Assembly (NCBI GenBank): GCA_032622095.1
Contig: CP136067.1
Location: forward strand, 131,167,030-131,231,029
Source of the DNA: Siphonodentalium dalli
Taxonomy: Eukaryota > Mollusca > Scaphopoda > Gadilida > Siphonodentaliidae
Direction: 5' to 3'
DNA: 64,000 nt
Made by a program: the position numbers and the translations under genes
Notes under the pieces: generated by a model
What the model was told of the DNA's origin: nothing
Databases searched by the model: none
What the model saw: the letters and a program-made list of their open reading frames with translations, nothing else
Shown here: piece by piece, positions 1 to 9,624 of the stretch
Layout: every line of letters begins with the position of its first letter
Position numbering within the stretch: the first letter of the stretch is position 1

Positions 1-123
1 TATTTTTTCGTAAGTTTTTTTGTCGTAACATCGGGCATTGCAATAAAAAGGCCTAATGCGGCCCTTTTTATTCAATGCGGCGGTGCCTGAGAAGCAAAAC
101 CTTTTTTTTTTTTGGCCTTACAG
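1..123. mobile_element. Right end of a GGCC/TWA element
   Basis: The stretch CCTGAGAAGCAAAACC, a poly-T run and GGCC followed by TTA matches the ends of the PIF/Harbinger-like family seen at 2901, 5100, 16479 and 24862. Its left end is outside the window or lost. No gene is seen from here to 1100. Confidence 0.5.
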
Positions 124-1100
124 TCATGGAATATAAGTAGTGGCTCACCTTGTCAATTGTCATTCTGTTTATCGCGATTAATCCGTTCCACCAATAATGA
201 AGTATTTATTTATTTACAACTGCGTATACATTAGACGTTATAATATGATACATGAACATCATAAACACATTAGTTCGATAAAAGATGATAATTGGGTTTT
301 ACATATTGAGATGTATCAATCAATCTAGTGGGTTGGACTAATATCTCGAGGACACCTGGCTATCATATCTCCATGAAGATACAGATGTTTCAAAGAAATT
401 TCCAGGTGTTCCTCTGTTCATGGTGCTATATATTGGCTAAATATTCTTAGTTTAAACGAAATGTTGCTGCGCAAATATATCAGCTACATGTGCCAGGCAC
501 AGAGCGAGATTTTGAGTTGTTTATGTCAGTCGATGAGTCTGTTCTAAAACCCTTTTCAGATGTCAGTATTGGTAGGATCCTGAAAAGTCTTGTGCTACTA
601 ACTGCATTTTCTTGTATATCAGAAGAAATTATATTTGACTGCGCACTGTGACCACTATTTTTGAACAGGCCTTCCATATCTCTTGACAAATTTTAACTTT
701 TTGTGGAAACTGTATTGAATGGAACAGACTAAATTTTGTTATTATATATATGCAATCCTCTGACGGTTCGAGGTCTCTCAGTTTGCACGAATAAATGTAT
801 CTCTTCAATATAATGATAAATATACGTTTAATGCTTCTTCTAGTTATCTCTTTTTGCTCGCTCGTTGTGTGAATGCCTTGATTGCCATTCCCATATAAAT
901 ATGACTGTTAAGAAGATATAATTGTTCAAGTGAATTATGTGGGTCACCATATGTCGGGATTGTGAATTGTGAACGCCCAACTACTTAAAATGATATGGAG
1001 ATGGCCTGGTGACTGTATATATCGGCGAATAGCAATCTTATCAATGATAGTGCATATCCGCTCGCCATCCGTGACGCAAACAACACCAAATGTGATTTAA
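124..1100. other. No gene recognised
   Basis: AT-rich sequence with no coding signal I trust. The short minus-strand open frame at 480-689 has no family resemblance and no MARS1-like residues. Confidence 0.5.
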
Positions 1101-1119
1101 TTCATGGTATATCATTAGA

Positions 1120-2482
1120 GAAAAACGTGTATGAATTTGGTGGAATTTGGTTTATTAAATCAATTATTTGTGCAACGCTGACTCGAACAACGCCATATTG
1201 CGAAGGTGATTATGTATTGGTTTGGTGGAAATCAGCGACAAAACTATTTCACCATATTTTTTTAATTTCCTCTCCCACCAACAGCGTCATTTTAGAAAAT
1301 TTTAACCCGCACCATTATCTTCCTTGTAAAAAGTTACCCCTCTTAGAACGCCTTGGTGCCATCTCGATTGTACCGCGTGGAGTTATATATAGAACGCACA
1401 CAGACAGACAAAAAGACAGACAGACATCACGATTTTATTTCTTGTATCATTTGAGAAGAACGTGTCTGAATTTGATGGTAATTGGTACTAAAAATATTTT
1501 TTGTGTCCCTCTCATCTCTATACACCAATGACTCGAATGGCCCACTTGTGACATCCTTAAACCACACGATTACACTCCTGAAATCATGGAGATGATTGTT
1601 TATAAGTTTGGTGATAATCGGCGACTAAACAATTTTTGTTATCAAATTTGGTGCCAATCCCTCCCTCTCCATCTCTCACCCAAACAGCACCACTATGGCG
1701 TCTTTAAATCACGATTAGATTCCTCGTATCATGGGTAAGAACGTGTATCAATTTGGTGGAAATTGGCGCTAAAAATATTGTGCATCAAATTTGGTGCCCC
1801 TGTCCCTTTCAATGCAACCCTGACTCGAATGAGGCCACATTTGACAGTTAAAAGCCACACCATTAGACTCATCATACCATGGGGATGATTTTGTATAAGT
1901 GTGGTGGCAATTGGCGACTTATTATCAAATTTAGTGCCCACCCCTCCCAATCTCTCATCCAAAAACAACAATTTGGCGTTGTTAAATCGCACAATTAGAT
2001 TTCTTGTATCATGAAGAAGAATATATATCAATTTGGTGGAAATCGTCGCTAAAATTAGTTTGATCAATTTTGGTGCCCCTCTCCCCTTCCCCCTGACTCA
2101 AACGACGCCATTTTTGACATATTTAAACCACACCGTTGGATTCTCCATATCATGGGGATGATTATATGTAAGTTTCGTGGCAATCGGCGACAGAAAAAAA
2201 AATCTGCCCCCCCCCTTCCGGGCACCCCTGACGCGAACGGCGCGACTTTTGCCATATTTAATCCACGCCATTAGATTCCTCGTATTATGGGGATGATTAT
2301 ATATAAGTTTGGTGGCAATCGGCGACAAATTTTTTTTCTGCCCCTCCTCCTTTTCTGCCCCTGACAACAATGGCGTCACTTTAGAAAATTCTAACCCCGA
2401 CCATTATCTTTCTCGTAAAAAGCTACTCCTAGTAGACCCCTTTGGCATCATATAGATGGTCCCCTGTGAATTTCTATAGAAC

Positions 2483-2525
<43 letters not shown>

Positions 2526-2560
2526 TTCGCAAATATAGATATAGATGGTTCAGAAATAGA
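1120..2560. repeat. Degenerate tandem repeat with CAGA microsatellite ends
   Basis: Units share 'cctgactcgaacgacgcca' (near 1180, 1525, 1815, 2092, 2230 and 2360) and 'atttggtggaaatcggcgac', spaced irregularly at 130-350 bp. Two edges carry CAGA runs (1400-1425 and 2483-2524). This pairing of an AATTTGGTGG module with CAGA tracts is common in molluscan repeats. The overlapping open frames are products of the repeat. Confidence 0.7.
2483..2524. repeat. (CAGA)n microsatellite
   Basis: About ten uninterrupted CAGA units. Confidence 0.97.
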
Positions 2561-2697
2561 AATATACATTGTACTAGTGTATATATATATATATATATCA
2601 TTCTGGTATATCCCTATATGATGTAGGGATAGTACAATATCATATATTTATGTCATTCTTTATTTCAGATTTGATGTACGGGTAGTATAATGTGATA

Positions 2698-2901
2698 ATT
2701 GGTCATTCTTTATAGTGGAATACATTAGTTTATATCAAAACAATGTTCTCCTTAGATTTTCTTAACCTGGGAAGGTATAATAACACATGCTAACTATGGG
2801 CATTATCCCCACAACAAAAATAAAAAATAAAAATAAAACCCTCGCTCCCCTCATCGATTCTCAAATAAAATTGCCTGAGAATAATTTTTTTTTTTTTTGG
2901 C
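2698..2901. mobile_element. Terminal fragment of the nested-block transposon family
   Basis: 2698-2790 is an inverted copy of 15684-15770. The distal part, ending in poly-T GGCC with TAA following, is an inverted copy of 5100-5210. It is a solo or internally deleted right end of the element family occupying 5.1-16.5 kb. Confidence 0.7.
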
Positions 2902-2935
2902 CTAAGGGAACTAATCGTCGATGAATATTTAGTAT

Positions 2936-3018
2936 ATGAGGTCCCAATAGGATGAATTTGGTGATGCTAGCCTCACTAAATTCATCCTGTGGGGACCTCA
3001 TTCTGCAAATGTCAGACA
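2936..3018. repeat. GAGGTCCCC hairpin MITE copy
   Basis: Inverted arms carry ATGAGGTCCC and GATGAATTTGGTGATGCTAG on one side and their complements on the other, followed by ATTCTGCAAATG. It belongs to the same family as the copies at 17602, 23164, 28516, 34056 and 34370. Confidence 0.85.
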
Positions 3019-3047
3019 CACAGCAGAAATCCTGATTAAATATTCAC

Positions 3048-3234
3048 CTTTGGAAGATCTAAGAACAGATGGTCGGACGACTTGACAACAGGAGAATTTT
3101 GGCATATTTTACATTTTGGCTCCTTGAGTTCTATGGCGTTGATGAGTTTTCCACAAGCATCACATTGGTCACCACGAGCATCAGGGTAGGCACAGAAAGG
3201 ACATGTCCCCTCCACGAACCTATCTGCTAGAAAC
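3048..3234 (-). CDS. MARS1: MARS1 exon k: zinc-knuckle insertion, remaining pairs
   Basis: This 187-bp exon runs from TTGTACAG to CCAAAG/GTGAAT, giving one base plus 62 codons. It encodes [40 protein letters not shown], and then [28 protein letters not shown] and CKIC complete the zinc-binding cysteines. It ends at LPK, where human MARS1 continues LEKRLEEW. No following exon is visible between here and position 1, so the next intron is over 3 kb. A partial copy of this exon's 5' edge lies at 3283-3343. Confidence 0.98.
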
Positions 3235-3282
3235 CTGTACAAAATATAATCAGAACATTGTATCTCATTGGTCTCCTAGAGA

Positions 3283-3343
3283 GTCAGTGTAAGTACATAA
3301 AGGACACGTCCCCTCCACGAATCTATCTGCTAGAAAACCTGTG
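3283..3343 (-). pseudogene. Duplicated 5' edge of MARS1 exon k
   Basis: On the minus strand this segment repeats the acceptor and first ~50 bases of exon k (reference copy 3180-3240, offset about 103 bp): CACAG/GTTTTCTAGCAGATAG, then the codons for FVEGTCP. One extra T after the splice site would shift the frame if this acceptor were used, and Cys/Ala codons beyond are altered. It looks like a decayed tandem duplication of the intron/exon boundary. Confidence 0.8.
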
Positions 3344-3374
3344 ACGCTGGCTTATGTTTCGGTCATACTCATTT

Positions 3375-3466
3375 TTCAAGTAAACCCCTCCAAATGAATA
3401 ATAGACCATTCCAATGTATACTTTCATAACTGGGTGGGAGAATCCACTTATAAAAGAAAGGGTTAA
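3375..3466. repeat. Half copy of a CCAAATGAATAATAGACC MITE
   Basis: It matches 16745-16832 closely, including AATGAATAATAGACCAT and the AAGGGTTAA-like end; only one half is present. Confidence 0.75.
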
Positions 3467-3595
3467 TGCCGTGTAAAATACACTATTTTTTTTATTGGCT
3501 TACATATCGTAACATTTTATACACCAGAAAATTCTATATTGAAACATATTTTTAAAAGAAATATTGAAAGATAAAACTAAGCTGTTGTGTTACAA

Positions 3596-3872
3596 ACCTG
3601 TCACATTTGTTACATTTTAGTTGTTCCACACTATGTTTAGATATATAGTTCTTCTTATGGCTACATACCTGTCACATATGTTACATTTGAGCTGTTCCAC
3701 ACTCTGTTTAGATATATAGTTCTTCTTATGGCTACATACCTGTCACATATGTTACATTTGAGCTGTTCCACACTCTGTTTAGATATATAGTTCTTCTTAT
3801 GGCTACATACCTGTCACATTTGAGCTGTTCCACACTCTGTTTAGATATATAGTTCTTCTTATGGCTACATAC
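3596..3872 (-). repeat. 71-bp minisatellite made from MARS1 exon j end and its splice donor
   Basis: Donor-equivalent GT positions fall at 3871-3872 (the real exon end), 3809-3810, 3738-3739, 3667-3668 and 3596-3597: steps of 62, 71, 71 and 71. Each copy keeps a NYISKQSVEQLKCN-like coding remnant and GACAG/GTATGTAG (the outermost has GTTTGT). The copy next to the exon lacks 9 bp. Confidence 0.93.
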
Positions 3873-3962
3873 CTGTCACATTTGTTACATTTGAGCTGTT
3901 CTACACTCTGTTCAGATATATAGTTCTTCTTGTGTAGCTTCCAGAATATATCCTGAGATATC
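3873..3962 (-). CDS. MARS1: MARS1 exon j: zinc-knuckle insertion, first pair
   Basis: This 90-bp exon (1 + 29 codons + 2) lies between CATTGTAG and GACAG/GTATGT. The peptide ISQDIFWKLHKKNYISEQSV continues as EQLKCNKCD, which supplies the first Cys-x2-Cys of the connective-peptide zinc knuckles. Four tandem copies of its last ~55 bases plus the donor lie downstream (period 71 bp) to 3596. Using a distal donor would add multiples of 71 or 62 nt and run through the TAG in GTATGTAG, so those copies should be non-productive. Confidence 0.95.
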
Positions 3963-4067
3963 CTACAATGGAAAGCCACACAAAGTCAATGCATTCAGAG
4001 GATGATAACCTTGGTTGTGCTATGCCAGCTATCTGCCAAATTCATGTTTTTTCTTGTGTTTTATATT

Positions 4068-4270
4068 AAAGGTTCTCAATTCGATTCGATGGTCCCCATA
4101 TCATCAGATTCCAACAATTTTTTTTTTTAAATGCCGCATCAGTTATCAGAATTGATTAAATGCCCAAAAATAATGATAACCACAGTCAACAATAGTATAA
4201 AATTGCCCAAAACCTGTTATTTATCAACAATTTGTTCAAAGGGTTGACGACGCCAAACAATCTGAATTAA
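4068..4270. mobile_element. Left part of a TTAA MITE
   Basis: It begins TTAA AGGTTCTCAATTCGAT and continues with the ATGGTCCCCATATCATCA interior of the family seen in full at 27742-28166, 33554-34003 and 57449-57928. The right end is missing; it stops shortly before MARS1 exon i. Confidence 0.7.
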
Positions 4271-4286
4271 GTGTTAAGAAACTTAC

Positions 4287-4490
4287 TCTGTTTGCTTCGG
4301 GGTACTCGTTCGACCGAAATAATCAAAGTCTATGTTGAACCATTGGTAGATCTCAGCATGAATTTGAGTGTATTTATCACAGATTTGCTTTGGAGTGAGT
4401 CCCTCTTCCAGGGCCTTGGTTTCTGTTGCCGTCCCATACTCATCTGTACCACATATATACAGAGAATTATAATTCCTCAGCCGACAATAC
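4287..4490 (-). CDS. MARS1: MARS1 exon i: catalytic domain
   Basis: This 204-bp exon follows CTTACAG and ends at ACAGA/GTAAGT. It encodes [33 protein letters not shown], and then [33 protein letters not shown] is one of the most conserved MARS1 blocks and lines the active site. It splits Arg with exon h and Glu with exon j, in perfect phase. The plus-strand open frame at 4271-4507 is its shadow. Confidence 0.98.
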
Positions 4491-4512
4491 CTGTAAGTAG
4501 AAATTAATGAAA

Positions 4513-4720
4513 TTAACACTTTTAGTGCCAGGGGTCGATCTCATCGGCCCTAAATTATGGTCTGTAGAGTGCCTTAATTTTTTTTATTTTTGGGTTAGGC
4601 CAATGCATTCTCTTATATATGCAAGGCAACCTATATGGTCGACTCGCATATATAAGAGAATGCATTAGCACAGGGTATATGGGTCGATACAAAAATCGGA
4701 CCTGGCACTCAAAGGGTTAA
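4513..4720. mobile_element. 208-bp MITE with internal TATATATGCGAG hairpin
   Basis: The inverted ends are TTAACACTTTTAGTGCCAGG and the complement of CCTGGCACTCAAAGGGTTAA. Inside, 4601-4669 is a near-perfect hairpin whose arms read AATGCATTCTCTTATATATG. The same hairpin occurs in an otherwise different element at 61594-61970 and, diverged, at 27335-27520. Confidence 0.88.
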
Positions 4721-5214
4721 AGAGACCCACACATAAAAAGTTATTAATCTTCAACAAATATATCGCTCAACATCAAAGTATTCTTAACTTTCTCCTAAAA
4801 AACTGCTCTGTTTTCCCTTCTAATACATACCGTACACATTTATTTCCTTTTCCATGTATACCTTTCTCAAATAGCAATAAAATAGCATTTTCCGATGGCA
4901 TTTTTAAGTCGGCAATGTGTTAAACTGTGCTAATGGCTGACAATATGCATGTGATCATAGTTTGATGACGTTTTATGAAAGCGAGAAAATCCAAATTGCT
5001 ATTTTAATATAGTAAGCTTATTAAAAGCAATTTTGTTGTCTGAACGACATTGCGGTTAGGATATTTTTCTTCAAATTTCAAAAAAACTTACCCATATAAG
5101 GCCAAAAAAAAAAGTGTTTTGATTCTCAGGCAAATTTTTTGAGAATCGATGAGGGGGCGAGGGTTTTATTTTTATTTTTTATTTTTGTTATGGGGGATAA
5201 TGCCCGTAGTTAGC

Positions 5215-6190
5215 ATTAGTCGGGCAGCTAGGTACACCCCCTATGGACCCCCCACAGGACTCTTCCGGACCGATTTTTTTATGTACCTGGACACCTCTAG
5301 AGTAGAATTCCGGATGTTAACAAGAAAACAACCTGGCCGCATATAACGTAATCCAAGATGGCGCCCATGAGGGTCGGAAAATTTCGCGATTTTACCCTAT
5401 GTCTATTTATATCACGATTGTGGAAAAACTAATTGAGATATGACATTGCAATCAATTGCATTTTGTTCCTTATATATTTCTACGTCAACTGATATCAAAT
5501 TTGAAAATCAAAATCTAAGATGGCCACCAGAATATGGCACAGAATTTGAAAAATTAGATTTTTTTTCAAAACAATTTCCAGAAAAAAACACAAAACCAAT
5601 CATAAAATGTCACAAATATTTGAACATTATGACGATTGTATGACCGCAAGTAATCCTTCAATATCATCTGACAAAAAAATCTGTAATCGACAAATCAGGG
5701 AGAAAGCAAAATGGCCACCAGTGCGATCATCCACAATAGTCGGTGCATTTCGCGATATTACCCTATGTCTATTTATATGACAATTGTGGAAAAACCAATT
5801 GAGTTATGACATTGCAATGAATTGAATTCGGTTCCTTATATATTTCTACTTTAACTGATGTCAAATTTGTAAAATTTAAGATGGCCGCCAGAATATGGCT
5901 CATAATTTGAGAAATTCGATTTTTTTTCAACAATGTTTTCAGAAAAAAACACAAAACCAATCATAATATGTCACAAATATTTGAACATTATGACGTTTAT
6001 ATGACTGCAACTAATCCTTCAATATCATCTGACAAAACAATCTGCAATCGACAACTTAGGGAGAAAACAAAATAGCCGCCAGCGCGATGTGGTGTATTCC
6101 TCGTACTTTTCTGGTGTCAATGATGCCAGTAAAGACCCAAAGTGACCGCTATGATATGCTTCAATTTAGAGAACATGCCTGTTTTCTTTA
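5215..6190. repeat. Left long inverted repeat with 366-bp subrepeats
   Basis: The outer tip is TAGTCGGGCAGCTAGGTACA. Two subunits, each starting TTTCGCGAT.TTACCCTATG (5382 and 5748), carry ATTGTGGAAAAAC and AAGATGGC.CCAGAATATGG. The whole is mirrored at 14761-15668. The tip is also present, diverged, at 9160-9405 and near 48115. Confidence 0.88.
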
Positions 6191-6486
6191 CAGAGATCAT
6201 ATTATAAATAATATTTAAGTATTGTTTTCAAGTAGTTTTTAAATGTTCCCGGGCAATTTCATGGGCCCGCTTCATTTCTTGTTCAGGTGTTTCAGGTATT
6301 GACCAGTAACTGTTTTAGTCTGATTTTTTTTCGTAAAATTAACACCAAGTCTACTGGGTGATTAACTTCACATCCCAACATAAGTTTATGTGGGGTTTGG
6401 CCAGTAATTCTGTGCACTGATGATCTTAGCGTGCCCGCTATTTGGGGAAGGAATTTGTCCCAGCTTCGTTGGTTTTTGTTAGCGAA

Positions 6487-7010
6487 TCATCGGACCGCAC
6501 TCATCAGGGTCCGGTTTTGACGTTCCACCTGGCCATTTGCCGTAGGTTGATAATGGGTCGTTCGGGTTTTATGTATCTGGAGTAACTCGCAGATCGCACA
6601 GAACAGTTTAATTTCAAAACATGGGCCCTGGTCCGTCGACATTTGCAAGGGGCATCCGAAGCGTGCAAAGAATTCATTCACCGCCGCACATGCCATTGTT
6701 TCTGTGGTCTGATCAGGAAGGGGATTACACTCCACCCACTTAGTAAACTGATCCGTGATCACCAGAATGTATTTGTCATCCTGTTCACTAAGTGGTAATG
6801 GTCTCAGGAAATCCAGGTACACTCTTTCCATTGGATTACCCACAGGGAGGTTTGCATTCCCCATTTGGCATGCCTCGATGGTTTCTTCCCTTGATTGTAT
6901 TGGGGGCAGGCCCCTATGAATGATTCAATGTCTTGAGTAATTCCATGCATAGAAGTAATTTTTGTCTCTAGCTTTGGTACTCACCACTCCCTGATGACCA
7001 GAAGCGAGTA
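6487..7010 (-). pseudogene. Gypsy integrase fragment (zinc region and DDE core)
   Basis: The core begins near MGNANLPVGNPMERVYLDFL. It retains the first Asp (YLDFLRPLP), the second Asp (STDQGPCFEIKLF) and the Glu (QPTANGQVERQNR) of the DDE triad. Upstream, with one stop, ASGHQGVVSTKARDKNYF and ..RGLPPI..ACQ resemble the H2C2 zinc region. The core stretch 6487-6864 is uninterrupted for 125 codons, making it the best-kept part of the element. Confidence 0.9.
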
Positions 7011-7787
7011 TATCATGAGCAATAGCCAAGATCTCAGCCGCAAATTGGCTGGGAATGACTAAAACCTGCTCCCAATTTCTATTTGATCTTATACAGTAAT
7101 TAATGTACTATCACAAATCTCTGACGATTAATCCAGATATATTTAATGGCCTTGGTGGAGATGAATAATTCACCCTCTGTTGGTTCTTGACCGGATTCTA
7201 TCCACGCAATGACTGGGGATAGATCCTGTTCCTTACGTTGTTTCTCAAGTTCAACTAGGGTGCATATACCCGCCAAGGTTCGATCGGGATGGATCTGAGC
7301 TTGCAACTTGTCTCATATTAACCTTTGTCTTATATATGTGGTGGTAATGCAAGTCCAATTTTGAGTGCATCCATCTAGTGCATGGGCTGAAACAGACAAC
7401 ACATGGCTCGCAATCTGACCAGTTGCCTCCTGGGTCCCAAGGCAGTCCTTGGAATCCATCTTGCCAGAATTTCTCACCTGAGTAATTAGTGGAGGTTACC
7501 ATTGAGACAGCTGGAGTCACTTGGCCATTCTAAGTTACAAACTCCCATAACCCCTGGTCTAAAGCCACAATGCTATCAACTTCCTCTTCAAATCTAGCCC
7601 AGGTTCGCTGGAGACGCTGACATTATTTGCAGCCCTTGTATGGCAACTTGTCAAGGTCAGAGCCTGCGGTATACTGCTGGCAAGTGACCTAAATTTGTAT
7701 TCAGGAGAGGGCGTCACCCATCAACCATTTGAGGCTGCTATAATCCGCCCTTAAACGGAAGGGCTTGCCCAAAATGTAGAAACGGAA

Positions 7788-8111
7788 TTACCGGTTAAAA
7801 CTTATGGCAGCCAGGAGTTTTTTCCGGGTTGTGCAATACTGGCTTTGCTCGGGGGTAAAGACAAAACTACCATGGGCAATCACTCGTCCTTCATCCCCTA
7901 TGATCTGCAAGAGCGCCGCCTCGATGGCCCACCCACTTGCATCGCAATCCAGGACAAAGGAGTCTTCACTGTTGGGTAGTGCCAAGACGGGAGGAGACAC
8001 CAGAGAGGCATTGAGTGTATCAAAGGCCTCCTGCTGTTCTTCCCCATATGAATGGCTGTTTTCCCGTGAGGGCTTATAATGGTCTAGCCAGAGCGACATA
8101 ACTTTTGACAA
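7788..8111 (-). pseudogene. Gypsy RNase H fragment
   Basis: The open segment contains EEQQEAFDTLNASLVSPPVL, then FVLDCDASGWAIEAALLQ and EQSQYCTTRKKLLA. These are the RT-RNase H connection and the DASxxAxGAVL and KELLA motifs of Gypsy elements. The usual YxxxEKELLA is altered to YCTTRKKLLA, losing the conserved Glu. Confidence 0.9.
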
Positions 8112-8363
8112 AAGCCCGATGGTAGATCACCAGGCCACAAAAGCTTTCTACTTCCTTGGTACTTGATGGGCTTGGCCAGTTTTTAACTGTTTCTATGGAC
8201 TCATCATTCAGTTTTACCCCCATCATGACTGACTATTCTTCCTAGAAAACTCGATTTGGTGCTGGAAGAACTCACATTTTTGGGGTTTTAATTCCAGGTG
8301 ATATTTACGGAATCTCTGTAGTACTTCCTGGAGATTCTGGAGGTGATTAGATACTGAAGAACC

Positions 8364-8600
8364 TCAAATAACTACGTTGTCGAGACAGCACAATGCTCCT
8401 GACCAGTTCAGGCCTTGGAAAACCAGGTTTATTACCATCGACCAGGTATAAGGGCTCCCCGATAGCCCAAAGGCCATTTTGACAAATTCCCAGCTTCCGT
8501 GTTTTGTACTGAATGCCGTCTTTCAGCAGTCCTCATCTTTGACCAAGACTTGATGGTAGGCATATACCGGGCATGATAATAAGACGCCTTGTGGACCTGG
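8364..8600 (-). pseudogene. Gypsy reverse transcriptase fragment
   Basis: The readable motifs are AYHQVLVKDEDC, KTAFSTKHGSWEFVKMAFGL and GLNWSGALCCLDN. They correspond to the GYHQI, KTAFST, MPFGL and YLDD blocks of Ty3/Gypsy reverse transcriptase. The catalytic YxDD is changed to CLDN, an in-frame TGA sits directly before KTAFST, and another stop follows the CLDN block, so the enzyme would be dead. Confidence 0.88.
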
Positions 8601-9159
8601 ATTTCCTTTAGAGCGAAGAACGTTAATTGACATGGTGAGATCTTTGATGCTAACATAGATGAACTAATTGGCACCGAGTCATAAAATTTGACCACGTAAG
8701 ATGTCGCTGACGCCACACATAAAACGGGTGAACTCCCGTGTTGATCATTTGAATAAGTACACTATTCTGTCACCATTGGAAAATGGACGGACCGATGACG
8801 AAGGGATTTTAGAGACACTGTGGTCCGAATGTGGCATTCTTCCATCAACACTCTAAGATTTGCGTGTGGAAGGAAACATTGAAAGCTCTGACGATGAAGA
8901 TGTTGAATCCGATGATATCAGGATTAATAAATACGAGTTGTGCCCGTCTTGTTTGCCACAGGCTACTCGTGGAGTCTGTTCATGATGAATAATGTTGAGG
9001 TTGGAGCTACTTGTTGCAACGTGTACATACAAATTGTCACACATTCGTGACATGATTTATTTTCAATGGCCCTGGTGCCCGATTCCTCCTCATTGGTGTG
9101 GGTAGATAGGAGGGTTTATACTCTCTGAACAGAATACATAGCACAATACGTGGAATGGT

Positions 9160-9600
9160 ATATATAAAGAACAAAATGCAATTTACCTCAATTTAATATC
9201 TCATATAGTTTGTTCCCAATCATGTAACTATAAACTTAGGGGTAATTTGCGAAAAATGTTCACCCTCCTGTGGCCATTTTGGATTAAGTCATGTGCGTCT
9301 AAGACGATTCTTGTTAACATTCAAAGTTCTACATTAGTTGTGTCCAGGTACAAACAAAAATAAGTCATGAGAACTCGGGTTCCATACCAGGTAAACCACG
9401 CTACCAGACTAATTATAAACAAAAATACGTTAAAAAACAGACATGATCTCTAAATTAAGGCATATCGTAGCGGCAATTTTGGGTCTTTACTGGCATCATT
9501 GACACCAGAACAGTAAGAGGAATACACCACGTGTAATACAGCGAATGGCTTACCCACAATCTTCATATAAATAGACATAGGGTAATATCGCGAAATAACA
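9160..9600. repeat. Diverged inverted copies of the long inverted repeat
   Basis: 9160-9405 is the diverged reverse complement of 5216-5475 (tip included: ACCAGACTA). 9436-9530 is the reverse complement of 6095-6185, and 9555-9600 repeats ATAAATAGACATAGGGTAAT. These mark a junction between two nested elements. Confidence 0.75.
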
Positions 9601-9624
9601 TTTTCAATAGAAAATACATATTCC

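Larger units (their letters stand above)
6240..8720 (-). mobile_element. Decayed Ty3/Gypsy retroelement, pol region
   Basis: Minus-strand fragments appear in the normal Gypsy order: reverse transcriptase (8364-8600), RNase H (7788-8111), a linker (7100-7306), the integrase zinc region and the integrase core (6487-7010). Stops and frame changes separate them, so it cannot make a polyprotein. No capsid or protease was recognised and no direct LTRs were seen. Instead, 6095-6185 and 9436-9530 flank it as inverted copies. Confidence 0.85.

Noticed and set aside
1127-1531. 134-codon plus-strand open frame
   Set aside because: It spans the CAGA tract and degenerate repeat units, and no family features are seen.
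4271-4507. Plus-strand 78-codon open frame
   Set aside because: It is the complement shadow of MARS1 exon i.
7804-8079. Plus-strand 91-codon open frame
   Set aside because: It is the shadow of the Gypsy RNase H fragment on the other strand.
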